This document shows, piece by piece, positions 1 to 7,242 of a stretch of DNA of 7,242 nt. Under the pieces are notes generated by a model. That model was not told the DNA's origin. It made no database searches and saw only the letters and a list, made by a program, of their open reading frames with translations. Numbering within the stretch: the stretch's first letter is position 1; each line of letters begins with the position of its first letter. The stretch is from positions 1 through 7,242 of the forward strand of contig CALZMC010000024.1 of assembly GCA_945788455.1 (NCBI GenBank), in the 5' to 3' direction. The translations under genes and the position numbers were made by a program. The DNA comes from an uncultured Clostridia bacterium (GTDB lineage Bacteria > Bacillota > Clostridia > Oscillospirales > Acutalibacteraceae).

Positions 1-2
1 AT

Positions 3-100
3 AATTTGATCATAATCTTCAACTAGAAACCGCTTTGTCGCCTGTATCATATCTAACACTGCATCCTGTGCCCGCACGTAATCAATATTTTCTTCTTTAC
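3..100 (-). other. Partial open frame of unknown function at the left edge (possible gene fragment)
   Basis: On the minus strand one frame is open from the TGA at 144-146 down to the window edge, while the sulfatase frame stops at 53-55. The part beyond the sulfatase break reads roughly KEENIDYVRAQDAVLDMI, followed by QATKRFLVEDYDQI. The composition is protein-like (mixed charged and aliphatic residues), and it uses CGG, GTG and GCG codons that the sulfatase rarely uses. I do not recognise the family. It does not resemble the sulfatase C-terminus, so a simple frameshift is not the best explanation. It may be the 3' part of another gene joined here by recombination or assembly. It is only about 33 codons long, so an open frame by chance is possible. 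Confidence 0.25.
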
Positions 101-1474
101 AACAAGCTTCCAATCGCCCATGCGGACAGCCATCTGGTCGGTTTCATGAAATTCCCAATAAAGATATTCATGTTTCTTCTGCGATTCATCATCGCCCATC
201 AAGGTAGGAGCAAAAGATATACCGTCGAAACAGTCACCTTCAAGTTTCTTGTTGATATACTTCTTTGGGAACTTCTTATCACCTGCAAGTTCACAGAAAG
301 TTGGCATTATATCATAAAAGGCAAGCTGATGGTCGTTTACTGTACCTGCAGCCACTTTGCCTGGCCAGCGTACTATAAAAGGAACGCGGATTCCACCCTC
401 ATAACACTGACGCTTTAAACCGCGAAGCTTGCCGTCACGACCGAAAAATGCAGGATCAGCACCACCTTCTTCATGAGGACCATTGTCACTACTGAAAATT
501 ACAATTGTGTTTTCATCAAATCCCTTTTCCTTAAGCTTCGACAGAATCTCACCTACATACTTGTCGAGACGTGTTATCATTCCGGCAAACTCAGCATGAG
601 TATGCTCTGCAGGATTATAGCGAGAGCCTTCACTACCACCCCAGGTCTTGTCAACAAAGAACTTCTTCTTATAATATTTCAATATTGAGTCATTAGGCTG
701 GGCAAGTTCGGCATGTGGAAGGGTATAGGTAAAGAAACCATAAAAAGGAGTATCACCGCTCTGGCTGTCAATCCACTTCAATGCTTCCTGATGAATCATA
801 TCAGCCGAATATTGCGGACGTTTCTTATAGTCATCGCCATACATCGGATACTTGATATTTTCTTCCATAGTAACACGAACGGTACTTGTATCACCCTTAG
901 ATACACTGTAACGGTTAAGGAAGTTAGGATAATAAAGATGAGCCTGGAACTGGCATAAGAAACCGTAATACTCATCTATACCGCGCTTGTCGGGAGTAGA
1001 GCAGGAACCTTCATAACCGCCGGCCCACTTACCGAACATTCCGGTTGTATACCAGTTTTTCTTCATTATTTCAGGAAGGATTACATGAGAAGAATCATAT
1101 GGTTCCTGACCTACTACAGTAAAATCTTCGTTTTCACCATATTTCATCATAGGTACATTATTCCAGTACTCCTTATTACCACGAACATGAGTATGACCGC
1201 TATGCTGACCAGTCATAATAGTGGCACGAGATGGAGCACTTACAGGACTACCGGCATAAGCCTGAGTAAAACGCATTCCCTCTTCGGCCATACGGTCAAT
1301 GTTAGGTGTATTAATATACTTCTGTCCATAACATCCAAGATCACCATAACCCATATCGTCACACAATATAAAGATTATGTTGGGCTTGTCATTATTTTTT
1401 TCAGCACCATATATTGAAGACAGGGATGCAGCAAGCAGTCCCGAAAATAGAAAAAACTTTTGAGATCCTTTCAT
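53..1474 (-). CDS. Secreted S1-family (arylsulfatase-type) sulfatase, C-terminus disrupted
   Basis: This is a sulfate-ester hydrolase, probably periplasmic, acting on sulfated glycans or a similar substrate; the substrate cannot be read from the sequence. Residues 1-24 form a signal peptide with likely cleavage after IYGA and no lipobox. The fold motifs occur in order: metal-binding DDMGYGD (D39, D40), the serine-type formylglycine signature SAPSR (S79-R83, where S79 would be converted by an anaerobic sulfatase-maturating enzyme), GKW with K149, PHAE with H254, SSDNGPH with D330/N331, RGLKRQ with K354, and the C-terminal RMGDWKLVVKK. After residue 461 the sequence becomes KILITCGHRMQC and stops, where relatives normally continue with a LYDL-like strand and 40 or more residues. 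The 3' end is therefore foreign or frameshifted. The ATG at 1472-1474 has no Shine-Dalgarno sequence but an AT-rich leader, as is usual in Bacteroidota. All 16 arginine codons before the break are CGT/CGC. The family call is firm; whether the protein is functional is doubtful. Confidence 0.9.
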   Translation of the reverse strand: MKGSQKFFLFSGLLAASLSSIYGAEKNNDKPNIIFILCDDMGYGDLGCYGQKYINTPNIDRMAEEGMRFTQAYAGSPVSAPSRATIMTGQHSGHTHVRGNKEYWNNVPMMKYGENEDFTVVGQEPYDSSHVILPEIMKKNWYTTGMFGKWAGGYEGSCSTPDKRGIDEYYGFLCQFQAHLYYPNFLNRYSVSKGDTSTVRVTMEENIKYPMYGDDYKKRPQYSADMIHQEALKWIDSQSGDTPFYGFFTYTLPHAELAQPNDSILKYYKKKFFVDKTWGGSEGSRYNPAEHTHAEFAGMITRLDKYVGEILSKLKEKGFDENTIVIFSSDNGPHEEGGADPAFFGRDGKLRGLKRQCYEGGIRVPFIVRWPGKVAAGTVNDHQLAFYDIMPTFCELAGDKKFPKKYINKKLEGDCFDGISFAPTLMGDDESQKKHEYLYWEFHETDQMAVRMGDWKLVVKKKILITCGHRMQC

Positions 1475-1510
1475 AAGTAAAATATTAGGTAAAAACTTAA
1501 ATAATTTCTG

Positions 1511-1552
1511 TAAAGATAAAGATTATAAATAAAACAATATAATCATAGTCAA
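1511..1552 (-). promoter_or_regulatory. Weak candidate promoter for the sulfatase
   Basis: Read on the minus strand, TATCTTTA (1511-1518) matches the Bacteroidota -7 consensus TAnnTTTG at five of its six defined bases, with a TTG at 1535-1537 upstream. A sigma70-like pair also exists, TTGACT (1547-1552) and TATAAT (1522-1527), but with a 19-base gap. The region is so AT-rich that matches by chance are likely. Confidence 0.2.
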
Positions 1553-1602
1553 CTAAAAAGAGTTAAAAAAGAAATAGCTACACACAAGCTTGAAAAGGAA
1601 AC

Positions 1603-1639
1603 TTGTAATATATTTGTAATATATTATTACTTGTAATAT
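1603..1639 (+). promoter_or_regulatory. Operator-like palindromes and direct repeats upstream of araB
   Basis: Three copies of TTGTAATAT start at 1603, 1614 and 1631. Around the second copy lies a perfect inverted repeat with 9-base arms, TAATATATT (1606-1614) and AATATATTA (1618-1626), separated by TGT. The third copy sits in TATTAC-TT-GTAATA (1625-1638). The block lies directly upstream of, and overlaps, the best promoter candidate of the ara operon. This arrangement suits a repressor site (AraR/GntR-type regulators control ara genes in Firmicutes), but it does not match the B. subtilis AraR consensus, and AT-rich DNA produces palindromes by chance. Confidence 0.4.
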
Positions 1640-1659
1640 GTATAATTATAATATAAAAT
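1631..1659 (+). promoter_or_regulatory. Candidate sigma-A promoter of the ara operon
   Basis: A -35-like TTGTAA (1631-1636; 4 of 6 to TTGACA) and a -10-like TAAAAT (1654-1659; 5 of 6 to TATAAT) are separated by 17 bases, predicting a start near 1666 and a leader of about 38 bases. Perfect TATAAT hexamers at 1641-1646 and 1647-1652 lack a -35 at good distance, so the exact promoter is uncertain. Confidence 0.35.
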
Positions 1660-1693
1660 AAATGTGGTAAATTGTTGCAATATATAACTATAT

Positions 1694-1698
1694 GGGAG
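1694..1698 (+). promoter_or_regulatory. Ribosome binding site that fixes the araB start
   Basis: GGGAG lies five bases before the ATG at 1704. The upstream in-frame ATG at 1692 overlaps this site and has no purine-rich sequence before it, so 1704 is the better start. Confidence 0.7.
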
Positions 1699-1703
1699 TA
1701 TTT

Positions 1704-3281
1704 ATGAATAACTATATTATTACAGGAAAAGAAAGCCTTGGTATTGAGTTTGGCTCAACAAGAATTAAGGCAGTACTGATTGACGAGAATGCAAATCCCA
1801 TCGCAACAGGAAGTCACGATTGGGAAAATAAGCTTGAAAACGGTATATGGACATATCATATTGATGATGTATGGCTCGGTCTTCAGGATGCATATAAATG
1901 CCTTAATAACGTGGTTTTTGAAAAGTATAATACAAAAATTTCAAATCTTGCGTCTATCGGCTTTTCTGCAATGATGCACGGTTATCTTCCTTTTGACAAA
2001 AATGATAATTTGCTCGTGCCGTTTAGAACCTGGAGAAATACAATTACAGGAGACGCGGCAGCAGAGCTTACAAAGCTATTTCATTTTAATATTCCACAGC
2101 GTTGGAGTATTGCTCATTTATATCAGGCAATTTTGAATAACGAGGAGCATACCGATAAAATCTCATTTATTACTACTCTTGCCGGATATGTTCATTATAT
2201 GCTTACGGGCGAAAAGGTATTAGGCATTGGAGAAGCATCGGGTATGTTTCCTATTGACAGTAATGCTAATGATTATGATGCCGAAATGATTAAAAAATTT
2301 AATTCTATCCCTGCAGTGAAGAGTATCGGCATTGATATAAAATCAATATTGCCAAAGGTTCTTTTGGCAGGAGAAAATGCAGGCGTTTTAACCGAAAAGG
2401 GTGCAAGGCTTATCGACCCGACAGGAACGCTGAAGGCAGGTATTCCTCTTTGTCCTCCCGAGGGAGACGCGGGAAGCGGTATGGTTGCGACTAATGCTGT
2501 AACGGTTAGAACAGGTAACGTTTCGGCAGGCACCTCGATTTTTTCAATGATTGTTCTTGATAAAATGCTTGAAAATGTTTATGAAGAAATTGATATGGTC
2601 ACAACCCCGACAGGAAAGCCTGTTGCTATGGTTCATTGTAATAACTGCTGTACAGATTTAGACTATTGGGTTAGTCTGTTTATTGAATTCTCAAAAATAA
2701 GCGGAAATAAGCTTACAAAGCCACAAATTTACGATATGCTTTATAACTCGGCTCTTGATGCTGATGAGGATTGCGGCGGACTCGTTTCTTATAACTATTT
2801 TTCAGGCGAGCCGGTTACTGACACATCAGCGGGAAGACCGCTATTTATGAGATGTGAAAACAGTAAATTTAATCTTGCTAATTTTATGAGAGCACAGATT
2901 TATTCAACCATGGCTACTCTAAAAATCGGCATGGAGATTTTAGAAAAAGAAAATGTAAAAATCGACTCCTTAACAGGTCATGGTGGACTGTTTAAAACAA
3001 AGCTTGTCGGTCAAAAGCTTATGGCAGGTGCTCTTAATGCTCCGATTTCGGTTATGGAAACTGCAGGCGAGGGCGGTGCATGGGGTATGGCTGTTTTGGC
3101 ACAATTTGCCGTAAGGGGCAACGGTATGACTCTTGAGGATTATCTTAATAAAAATGTTTTTGCAAATTACAAAAGTACGACTGTTAAGCCTGACGAAAAG
3201 GATTCAGTCGGATTTGCAAAATATATGGAGCTTTATAAAAAAGGACTTATTGTTGAAAAGTCTGCAATTTCTAATATTTAA
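1704..3281 (+). CDS. araB: FGGY-family carbohydrate kinase, probable L-ribulokinase
   Basis: Likely phosphorylates L-ribulose with ATP to L-ribulose-5-phosphate in the cytoplasm, the second step of arabinose use. The protein has 525 residues from the ATG at 1704. Seen in order: the N-terminal phosphate-binding strand [16 protein letters not shown] (about residues 12-27), the sugar-domain segment [13 protein letters not shown] followed by PFRTWRNT (about 86-113), PEGDAGSG with the likely catalytic-base aspartate D255, a second phosphate loop [13 protein letters not shown] (about 268-280), and the C-terminal FGGY nucleotide-binding region [20 protein letters not shown] then [10 protein letters not shown] (about 425-461). 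It is shorter than E. coli AraB (566) and differs from it in the N-terminal motifs, so it belongs to a divergent FGGY branch found beside araA in Clostridia and Bacteroidota. The substrate is inferred mainly from the araA and araD neighbours; other ketose kinases remain possible. The stop codon overlaps the araA ribosome binding site. Arginine codons are AGA/AGG in 9 of 10 cases. Confidence 0.88.
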   Translation: MNNYIITGKESLGIEFGSTRIKAVLIDENANPIATGSHDWENKLENGIWTYHIDDVWLGLQDAYKCLNNVVFEKYNTKISNLASIGFSAMMHGYLPFDKNDNLLVPFRTWRNTITGDAAAELTKLFHFNIPQRWSIAHLYQAILNNEEHTDKISFITTLAGYVHYMLTGEKVLGIGEASGMFPIDSNANDYDAEMIKKFNSIPAVKSIGIDIKSILPKVLLAGENAGVLTEKGARLIDPTGTLKAGIPLCPPEGDAGSGMVATNAVTVRTGNVSAGTSIFSMIVLDKMLENVYEEIDMVTTPTGKPVAMVHCNNCCTDLDYWVSLFIEFSKISGNKLTKPQIYDMLYNSALDADEDCGGLVSYNYFSGEPVTDTSAGRPLFMRCENSKFNLANFMRAQIYSTMATLKIGMEILEKENVKIDSLTGHGGLFKTKLVGQKLMAGALNAPISVMETAGEGGAWGMAVLAQFAVRGNGMTLEDYLNKNVFANYKSTTVKPDEKDSVGFAKYMELYKKGLIVEKSAISNI

Positions 3282-3293
3282 GGAGATAAAATT

Positions 3294-4766
3294 ATGGCTA
3301 TTAAGGATTATGAATTTTGGTTTGTTGTCGGTACTCAACATTTATACGGCACAGAAATTTTTGCCGAAATTAATTCACACGCCGAGGAAATGGCAAATGA
3401 ATGGAGTGCAAAGCTTCCTTGCAGGGTTGTTGCAAAGCCTTGTGTTAAAACTGCAAGCGAGATTTTAAGTGTAATGCAGGATGCAAATAACACTCCCGAG
3501 TGTGCAGGTGTTATCACTTGGATGCACACATTTTCTCCGTCAAAAATGTGGATTGCAGGATTAAAGGAATTAAATAAACCTTATATGCACGTTAATACAC
3601 AATATAATCGTGATATTCCTTGGAATGATATTGATATGGATTTTATGAATCTAAATCAATCTGCTCACGGAGACAGAGAACACGGATATATTCACGCAAG
3701 AATGAGAAAGCACGTTAAGGTTGCTGCTGGATATTGGAAGGATGCAGAGTTCCAAAGTAAGATTGGTATTTGGATGAGAGCTGCTGTCGGTGCTTGTGAA
3801 AGCAGAAAGCTTCGCGTTCTTAGAATCAGTGATAATATGCGTAATGTTGCTGTTACTGACGGCGACAAGATTGAAGCACAGATTAAGCTTGGCTGGCAGG
3901 TTGACCACTACGGTGTCGGCGATATTATTAAGTTCGTTAACGCAGTAACAGAAGAAGAAATTGATGCCCAGATGGCTGAATACGAAAAATATTATGACCT
4001 TGATACCGATAATATTGACGCAGTAAGATATCAGGCAAGGGAAGAGGTTGCACTAAAAAAGTTTCTTGATGAAGGCGGATTTGGTGCGTTCCATACTAAC
4101 TTTGAGGATTTGCAGGAGCTAAGACAGCTACCCGGTCTTGCTTCTCAGGATTTAATGAGACAGGGCTATGGCTTTGGTGCAGAGGGCGACTGGAAGGTTG
4201 CTGCTATGACAAGAGTTATGAAGCTTATGGCTGAAGGTATGGAGGGCGGTACAGCCTTTATGGAGGATTATACATACCATTTTGAGCCGGGTAACGAGAT
4301 GCTTTTAGGCTCTCATATGCTTGAGGTTTGTCCGACAATTTCTGCTACTAAGCCGAAAATTCAGGTTCATCCGCTCGGTATCGGCGACAGAGAAGACCCT
4401 GCAAGACTTGTATTTAAGGCACAGACAGGTAATGCAATTGTTGTTACTCTTGTTGATATGGGCGACAGACTTCGTATGATAGTTAATGATGTTGAATGTA
4501 AGGAGCAGACAAATGATATGCCAAAGCTACCTGTTGCAGGCGTACTATGGAAACCGCTTCCTTGTCTTCAAACATCAGCAGAGGCTTGGATTTACGCAGG
4601 CGGTGCTCATCATTCAGTTCTTTCATACTCACTTAATGCCGAGTATATGCGCGATTTTGCCGAGATTATGGGAATTGAATTTATTCATATCAATAAGGAT
4701 ACAAACATTAACGACTTCAGAAAAGAGCTTTTCTACAATGATGTAGCATATAAGCTTGGTATGTAA
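3294..4766 (+). CDS. araA: L-arabinose isomerase
   Basis: Cytoplasmic metal-dependent enzyme converting L-arabinose to L-ribulose, the first step of the pathway. Its 490 residues match the family length (about 496-500). It opens with the characteristic [16 protein letters not shown] and contains [12 protein letters not shown] (residues 75-86) and the segment [19 protein letters not shown] (267-285). By comparison with E. coli AraA, the Mn-binding and catalytic residues are E297 (in GFGAEGDWK), E324 (in FMEDYTYH), H341 (in [10 protein letters not shown]) and H440 (in YAGGAHHSV), all present. AAGGAG at 3280-3285 lies eight bases before the ATG and overlaps the araB stop, which points to co-transcription and perhaps translational coupling. 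Nothing appears broken; this is the most secure functional call in the window. Confidence 0.98.
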   Translation: MAIKDYEFWFVVGTQHLYGTEIFAEINSHAEEMANEWSAKLPCRVVAKPCVKTASEILSVMQDANNTPECAGVITWMHTFSPSKMWIAGLKELNKPYMHVNTQYNRDIPWNDIDMDFMNLNQSAHGDREHGYIHARMRKHVKVAAGYWKDAEFQSKIGIWMRAAVGACESRKLRVLRISDNMRNVAVTDGDKIEAQIKLGWQVDHYGVGDIIKFVNAVTEEEIDAQMAEYEKYYDLDTDNIDAVRYQAREEVALKKFLDEGGFGAFHTNFEDLQELRQLPGLASQDLMRQGYGFGAEGDWKVAAMTRVMKLMAEGMEGGTAFMEDYTYHFEPGNEMLLGSHMLEVCPTISATKPKIQVHPLGIGDREDPARLVFKAQTGNAIVVTLVDMGDRLRMIVNDVECKEQTNDMPKLPVAGVLWKPLPCLQTSAEAWIYAGGAHHSVLSYSLNAEYMRDFAEIMGIEFIHINKDTNINDFRKELFYNDVAYKLGM

Positions 4767-4777
4767 GGAGAATTTGT

Positions 4778-5485
4778 ATGCTTGAAGAATTAAAGAAAAA
4801 GGTTTTCGAGGCTAATCTTCAGCTTGTTAAGTACAATTTGGTTGTGCTTACTTGGGGTAATGTTTCTGCTATTGACAGAAAAACAGGATTAGTTGTAATA
4901 AAGCCGTCGGGTGTACCATATGATACTATGAAGGCTTCCGATATGGTTGTCGTGGATTTGAACGGCAATAAGATTGAGGGCGACCTTAATCCGTCATCTG
5001 ACACGCCGACTCATTTAGAGCTTTACCGTACCTTTGAGGATATCGGCGGTATTGTTCATACTCATTCCTCTTGGGCTTGTTCTTGGGCGCAGGCAGGCAG
5101 AGATATTAATGCTTACGGTACTACTCATGCCGACTTTTCGAATGGTACAATTCCGTGTGCGAGAGCCTTAACTCAAGATGAGGTTGAGGGCGAATACGAG
5201 CTTAATACAGGCAAGGTTATCGTTGAAGAATTTGCAAGACGCAAAATTAAGCCCGATGAGTGTCCTGCCGTATTAGTTTACAGACACGGACCATTTACTT
5301 GGGGCAAGGATCCGTTTAAGGCAGTAGAGAATGCGCTTATACTTGAAGAGGTTGCAAAGATGGCTCATCGTACCGAAAAAATTGCTTCTCTTGATGAGAA
5401 TTCAAATATCGGTATTGAGCAATATTTACTCAATAAGCATTACGAAAGAAAGCACGGCGCTAATGCTTATTACGGTCAAAAATAA
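4778..5485 (+). CDS. araD: L-ribulose-5-phosphate 4-epimerase
   Basis: Cytoplasmic class II aldolase/epimerase-family enzyme converting L-ribulose-5-phosphate to D-xylulose-5-phosphate, the third step of arabinose use. The 235 residues compare with 231 in E. coli. The metal ligands H94 and H96 (in IVHTHSSW) and H170 (in [10 protein letters not shown]) are present, as are the catalytic D119 (in THADF), phosphate-binding K42 (in IKPSG), D75 (in SSDTPTH) and Y232 in the terminal YYGQK. The [14 protein letters not shown] and IPCARALT segments separate it from the related fuculose-phosphate aldolases. AAGGAG at 4765-4770 overlaps the araA stop and sits seven bases before the ATG; the intergenic gap is 11 bases, so it is co-transcribed with araBA. 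Confidence 0.97.
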   Translation: MLEELKKKVFEANLQLVKYNLVVLTWGNVSAIDRKTGLVVIKPSGVPYDTMKASDMVVVDLNGNKIEGDLNPSSDTPTHLELYRTFEDIGGIVHTHSSWACSWAQAGRDINAYGTTHADFSNGTIPCARALTQDEVEGEYELNTGKVIVEEFARRKIKPDECPAVLVYRHGPFTWGKDPFKAVENALILEEVAKMAHRTEKIASLDENSNIGIEQYLLNKHYERKHGANAYYGQK

Positions 5486-5503
5486 TTTGTTTGGAGATAT
5501 AAA

Positions 5504-7168
5504 ATGAAAAAAATCTTATCAATCGTTTTTTCATTGGTCATCGCATCGGTAATAATGCTGTTTTCAAGCAGTGCATTTGCCGATACTACACCGATAGAAA
5601 TCAATAGTGACAATACAACTATTGAACTTAATTGTGATACATATACTTACAGCGGATATGAAAAAAAGCCTACGCCTTTTGTTACTTATAACAGTACAAC
5701 TGTTCTTGAGGCTAATACTGATTATACTGTTAGCTATACTAATAATATTGATGCAGGAACAGGTAAGGTTATTGTTACAGGTATCGGCAATTATTCAGGC
5801 GAGCTTGTTTCGGAATTTACAATAAATCCAAAAAGCATTTCACCTACGGTTTCCTTAAGTTATAAAAATACAACGTATAATGGTAAGGAATTAAAGCCTG
5901 CTGTGACTGTAAAGTATGGCGACATAACCCTTGATAATACAACTTACAAGGTTTCCTACAAGAATAATGTTAATCCGGGTGTTGCAACTGTGACCGTTAC
6001 AGGTACAGGAAATTATATGTTTTCAAAAAGCAGTACATTTACCATTAATCCTGGTAAGGTTACAGGACTAAAGCAAACATCTGCTACTTCAAATTCAGTT
6101 ACTATTTCTTGGACTAAATTTTCCAATGCAACAGAAACTCATGTTTATATTTATGATAGCTCAAGCAAGAAATATAAGTATTTAGCAGCAGTTCCTGCTA
6201 AATCAAATTCATATACATTTAAGAATTTGTCATCTGGAAAAGAATATACATTTAAATTCAGAGCCATTAAACGTGTTAATAAGGATGTTACGACATATAG
6301 TGCTTATGCTTATGCGAAGGGCGTTGTAAATCCTTCAAAGGTAAGCATAAATTCTGTAACAAAAAGTGGCTCATCTGTTACTGTAAAGTGGAACAAAACA
6401 AGTGCTTCAGGTTATATTGTTTGCTACACGACTGACTCGAAATTTAAGAATAATATAAAGAAGATTTGGGTAAAAAACAGTTCAGCAACCTCATATACTA
6501 TTAAGAACTTAAATAAGAAATCAACATATTCCTGCAGAGTTCAAGCCTATAAAACAGGCTCGGATAATAAAAACCATTATGGTGCGTATAGCAACATATT
6601 AAGCACGTATTATAGCTGTTTATATGCAAGCTATTCAAGTAAATATGTAAATAACGCTAACAGAACAACAAATTTAATAATTGCTTCTAAAGCCATTGAC
6701 GGCAAAATTATTCAGCCCGGCGAAACATTTTCATTTAATAGAGTTGTAGGCGAGCGTACCTCAAAGAAAGGTTATAAGCCTGCTCCAATTTTTGCAGGCA
6801 GTGGTACTCAGGACGGCATAGGAGGCGGAATTTGTCAGGTTGCATCAACTATGTTTAACTGTGCATTAATGGCTAATGTCAAGATTACAGAACGTCATCA
6901 ACACAACCAACGTGTTGCCTATGTGCCACTCGGACGAGATGCTGCAATTTATTGGGGTTCACAGGATTTCAAGTGGACTAATAATACAAAGTACCCGATT
7001 AAGATTAGAATGTCCGTATCAAATGGAACAATCTCCTGTAAATTCTATACCTGCTATAATGTTAAGCCGAAAAAAGTTTCGCTTAAGGTAACACAAAGCG
7101 GTAAAAAATTTACACTAAAGAGATGTGTTGATAAAAAGTGTAACTACACAACATATTCAAAATATTAA
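5504..7168 (+). CDS. Secreted VanW-domain protein with two MBG-like repeats and two fibronectin type III-like domains
   Basis: An exported protein of 554 residues, probably outside the cell or loosely held in the wall; its role is unknown. Residues 1-26 form a signal peptide (KK, then a hydrophobic stretch, cleavage after SAFA). Two tandem repeats of about 65 residues follow (about 44-109 and 117-183), each with the pattern Y-x-G...KP...V.Y, DYTVSYTNN or TYKVSYKNN, VTGxGNY and ending FTINP, as in many Firmicutes surface proteins. Two fibronectin III-like domains (about 184-275 and 276-366) show VTISW/VTVKW and YTFKNL/YTIKNL strands. The VanW domain (about 378-515) contains GETFSFN, GGGICQVAST with C444, ERHQHNQRVAYVPLGRDAA and the FKWTNNTKYPIKI strand; the C-terminal CNYTTYSKY is also usual for the family. 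There is no LPxTG sorting motif or C-terminal membrane helix. GGAG at 5493-5496 precedes the ATG, and the gene starts 18 bases after araD, so it is probably in the same transcript. VanW was named from vancomycin-resistance clusters, but the domain alone does not imply resistance. Confidence 0.9.
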   Translation: MKKILSIVFSLVIASVIMLFSSSAFADTTPIEINSDNTTIELNCDTYTYSGYEKKPTPFVTYNSTTVLEANTDYTVSYTNNIDAGTGKVIVTGIGNYSGELVSEFTINPKSISPTVSLSYKNTTYNGKELKPAVTVKYGDITLDNTTYKVSYKNNVNPGVATVTVTGTGNYMFSKSSTFTINPGKVTGLKQTSATSNSVTISWTKFSNATETHVYIYDSSSKKYKYLAAVPAKSNSYTFKNLSSGKEYTFKFRAIKRVNKDVTTYSAYAYAKGVVNPSKVSINSVTKSGSSVTVKWNKTSASGYIVCYTTDSKFKNNIKKIWVKNSSATSYTIKNLNKKSTYSCRVQAYKTGSDNKNHYGAYSNILSTYYSCLYASYSSKYVNNANRTTNLIIASKAIDGKIIQPGETFSFNRVVGERTSKKGYKPAPIFAGSGTQDGIGGGICQVASTMFNCALMANVKITERHQHNQRVAYVPLGRDAAIYWGSQDFKWTNNTKYPIKIRMSVSNGTISCKFYTCYNVKPKKVSLKVTQSGKKFTLKRCVDKKCNYTTYSKY

Positions 7169-7178
7169 CTAAATAATA

Positions 7179-7208
7179 AAGGCAGTTCAAATGAACTGCC
7201 TTATTTTT
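7179..7208 (+). terminator. Intrinsic terminator of the ara-VanW operon
   Basis: A perfect 10-bp stem, AAGGCAGTTC (7179-7188) with GAACTGCCTT (7193-7202), a 4-base AAAT loop and a T-rich tail (7201-7208) lie 10 bases after the VanW stop. No comparable hairpin occurs between the four genes, which supports one transcript ending here. Confidence 0.9.
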
Positions 7209-7217
7209 ATACTAAAA

Positions 7218-7230
7218 TGTTATCATAACA
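7218..7230. promoter_or_regulatory. 13-bp palindrome at the right edge, possible operator
   Basis: TGTTAT-C-ATAACA is a perfect inverted repeat with 6-base arms around one base. The TGTTA...TAACA form resembles operators of LacI-type regulators. It lies after the operon terminator and may belong to the promoter of a gene beyond the window; nothing more can be seen. Confidence 0.25.
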
Positions 7231-7242
7231 GGATAGTGGATA

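Noticed and set aside
35..418. Plus-strand open frame of 127 codons, and the other plus-strand frames at 473-688, 713-958 and 1085-1417
   Set aside because: They lie antisense to the clear sulfatase motifs, show no recognisable domains and lack a convincing ribosome binding site.
104..1592. AAGCTT (HindIII) sites near both possible sulfatase junctions (104-109 and 1587-1592), suggesting a ligation artefact
   Set aside because: AAGCTT occurs many times in the window (for example near 424, 532, 1828, 2707, 3000, 3409, 3805 and 4220) because it encodes Lys-Leu or Glu-Ala-Cys-like codon pairs, so the coincidence means little. The sulfatase also stays homologous past the site at 104-109.
1584..1606. 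ACAAG...CTTGT inverted repeat as a terminator in the intergenic region
   Set aside because: The stem is only 5 bp and AT-rich, with no T-run following on either strand.
1692..1703. Upstream ATG adding MGVF to araB
   Set aside because: The GGGAG ribosome binding site lies inside this extension and is well placed for the ATG at 1704.
2273..2533. Minus-strand open frames inside araB, araA and araD (2273-2533, 3335-3529, 3651-3908, 4819-5004)
   Set aside because: They are antisense shadows of well-supported enzymes and carry no recognisable domains of their own.
5504..7168. VanW domain taken as evidence of a vancomycin-resistance gene
   Set aside because: No vanH, vanA/B, vanX or vanRS genes are present, and VanW-domain proteins are widespread in Firmicutes without any link to resistance.

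Overview
The window joins two unlike parts. On the left (minus strand, about 95-1474) is a periplasmic S1-family sulfatase that looks like it comes from Bacteroidota: it has a signal peptide, no Shine-Dalgarno sequence before its start, and all 16 arginine codons I counted before the break are CGT or CGC. On the right (plus strand, 1704-7168) is a compact operon typical of low-GC gut Firmicutes (Clostridia, Ruminococcus-like): good AAGGAG-type ribosome binding sites, 11-18 base gaps, and mostly AGA/AGG arginine codons (9 of 10 in the first gene).

Layout: positions 3 to about 100 carry a short open frame on the minus strand that does not continue the sulfatase. The sulfatase loses its expected C-terminal tail near position 95. 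Positions 1475-1703 form a very AT-rich divergent intergenic region with palindromes and direct repeats that look like an operator/promoter for the rightward operon. Then follow a ribulokinase-type FGGY kinase (araB), L-arabinose isomerase (araA), L-ribulose-5-phosphate 4-epimerase (araD) and a large secreted VanW-domain protein, closed by a strong intrinsic terminator at 7179-7208. The last 34 bases contain a 13-bp palindrome and no gene.

The three ara genes together give the full route L-arabinose -> L-ribulose -> L-ribulose-5-phosphate -> D-xylulose-5-phosphate, feeding the pentose phosphate pathway. No arabinose transporter, AraR/AraC regulator or glycoside hydrolase is present in the window. 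The exported VanW protein 18 bases after araD is the unusual operon member; nothing in the sequence tells how it relates to arabinose use.

I see no clear new biological system. The points most worth checking are the mismatch between the sulfatase and the ara operon (assembly chimera or horizontal transfer), the broken sulfatase end, the VanW gene in the ara operon, and the palindromic operator candidate upstream of araB.
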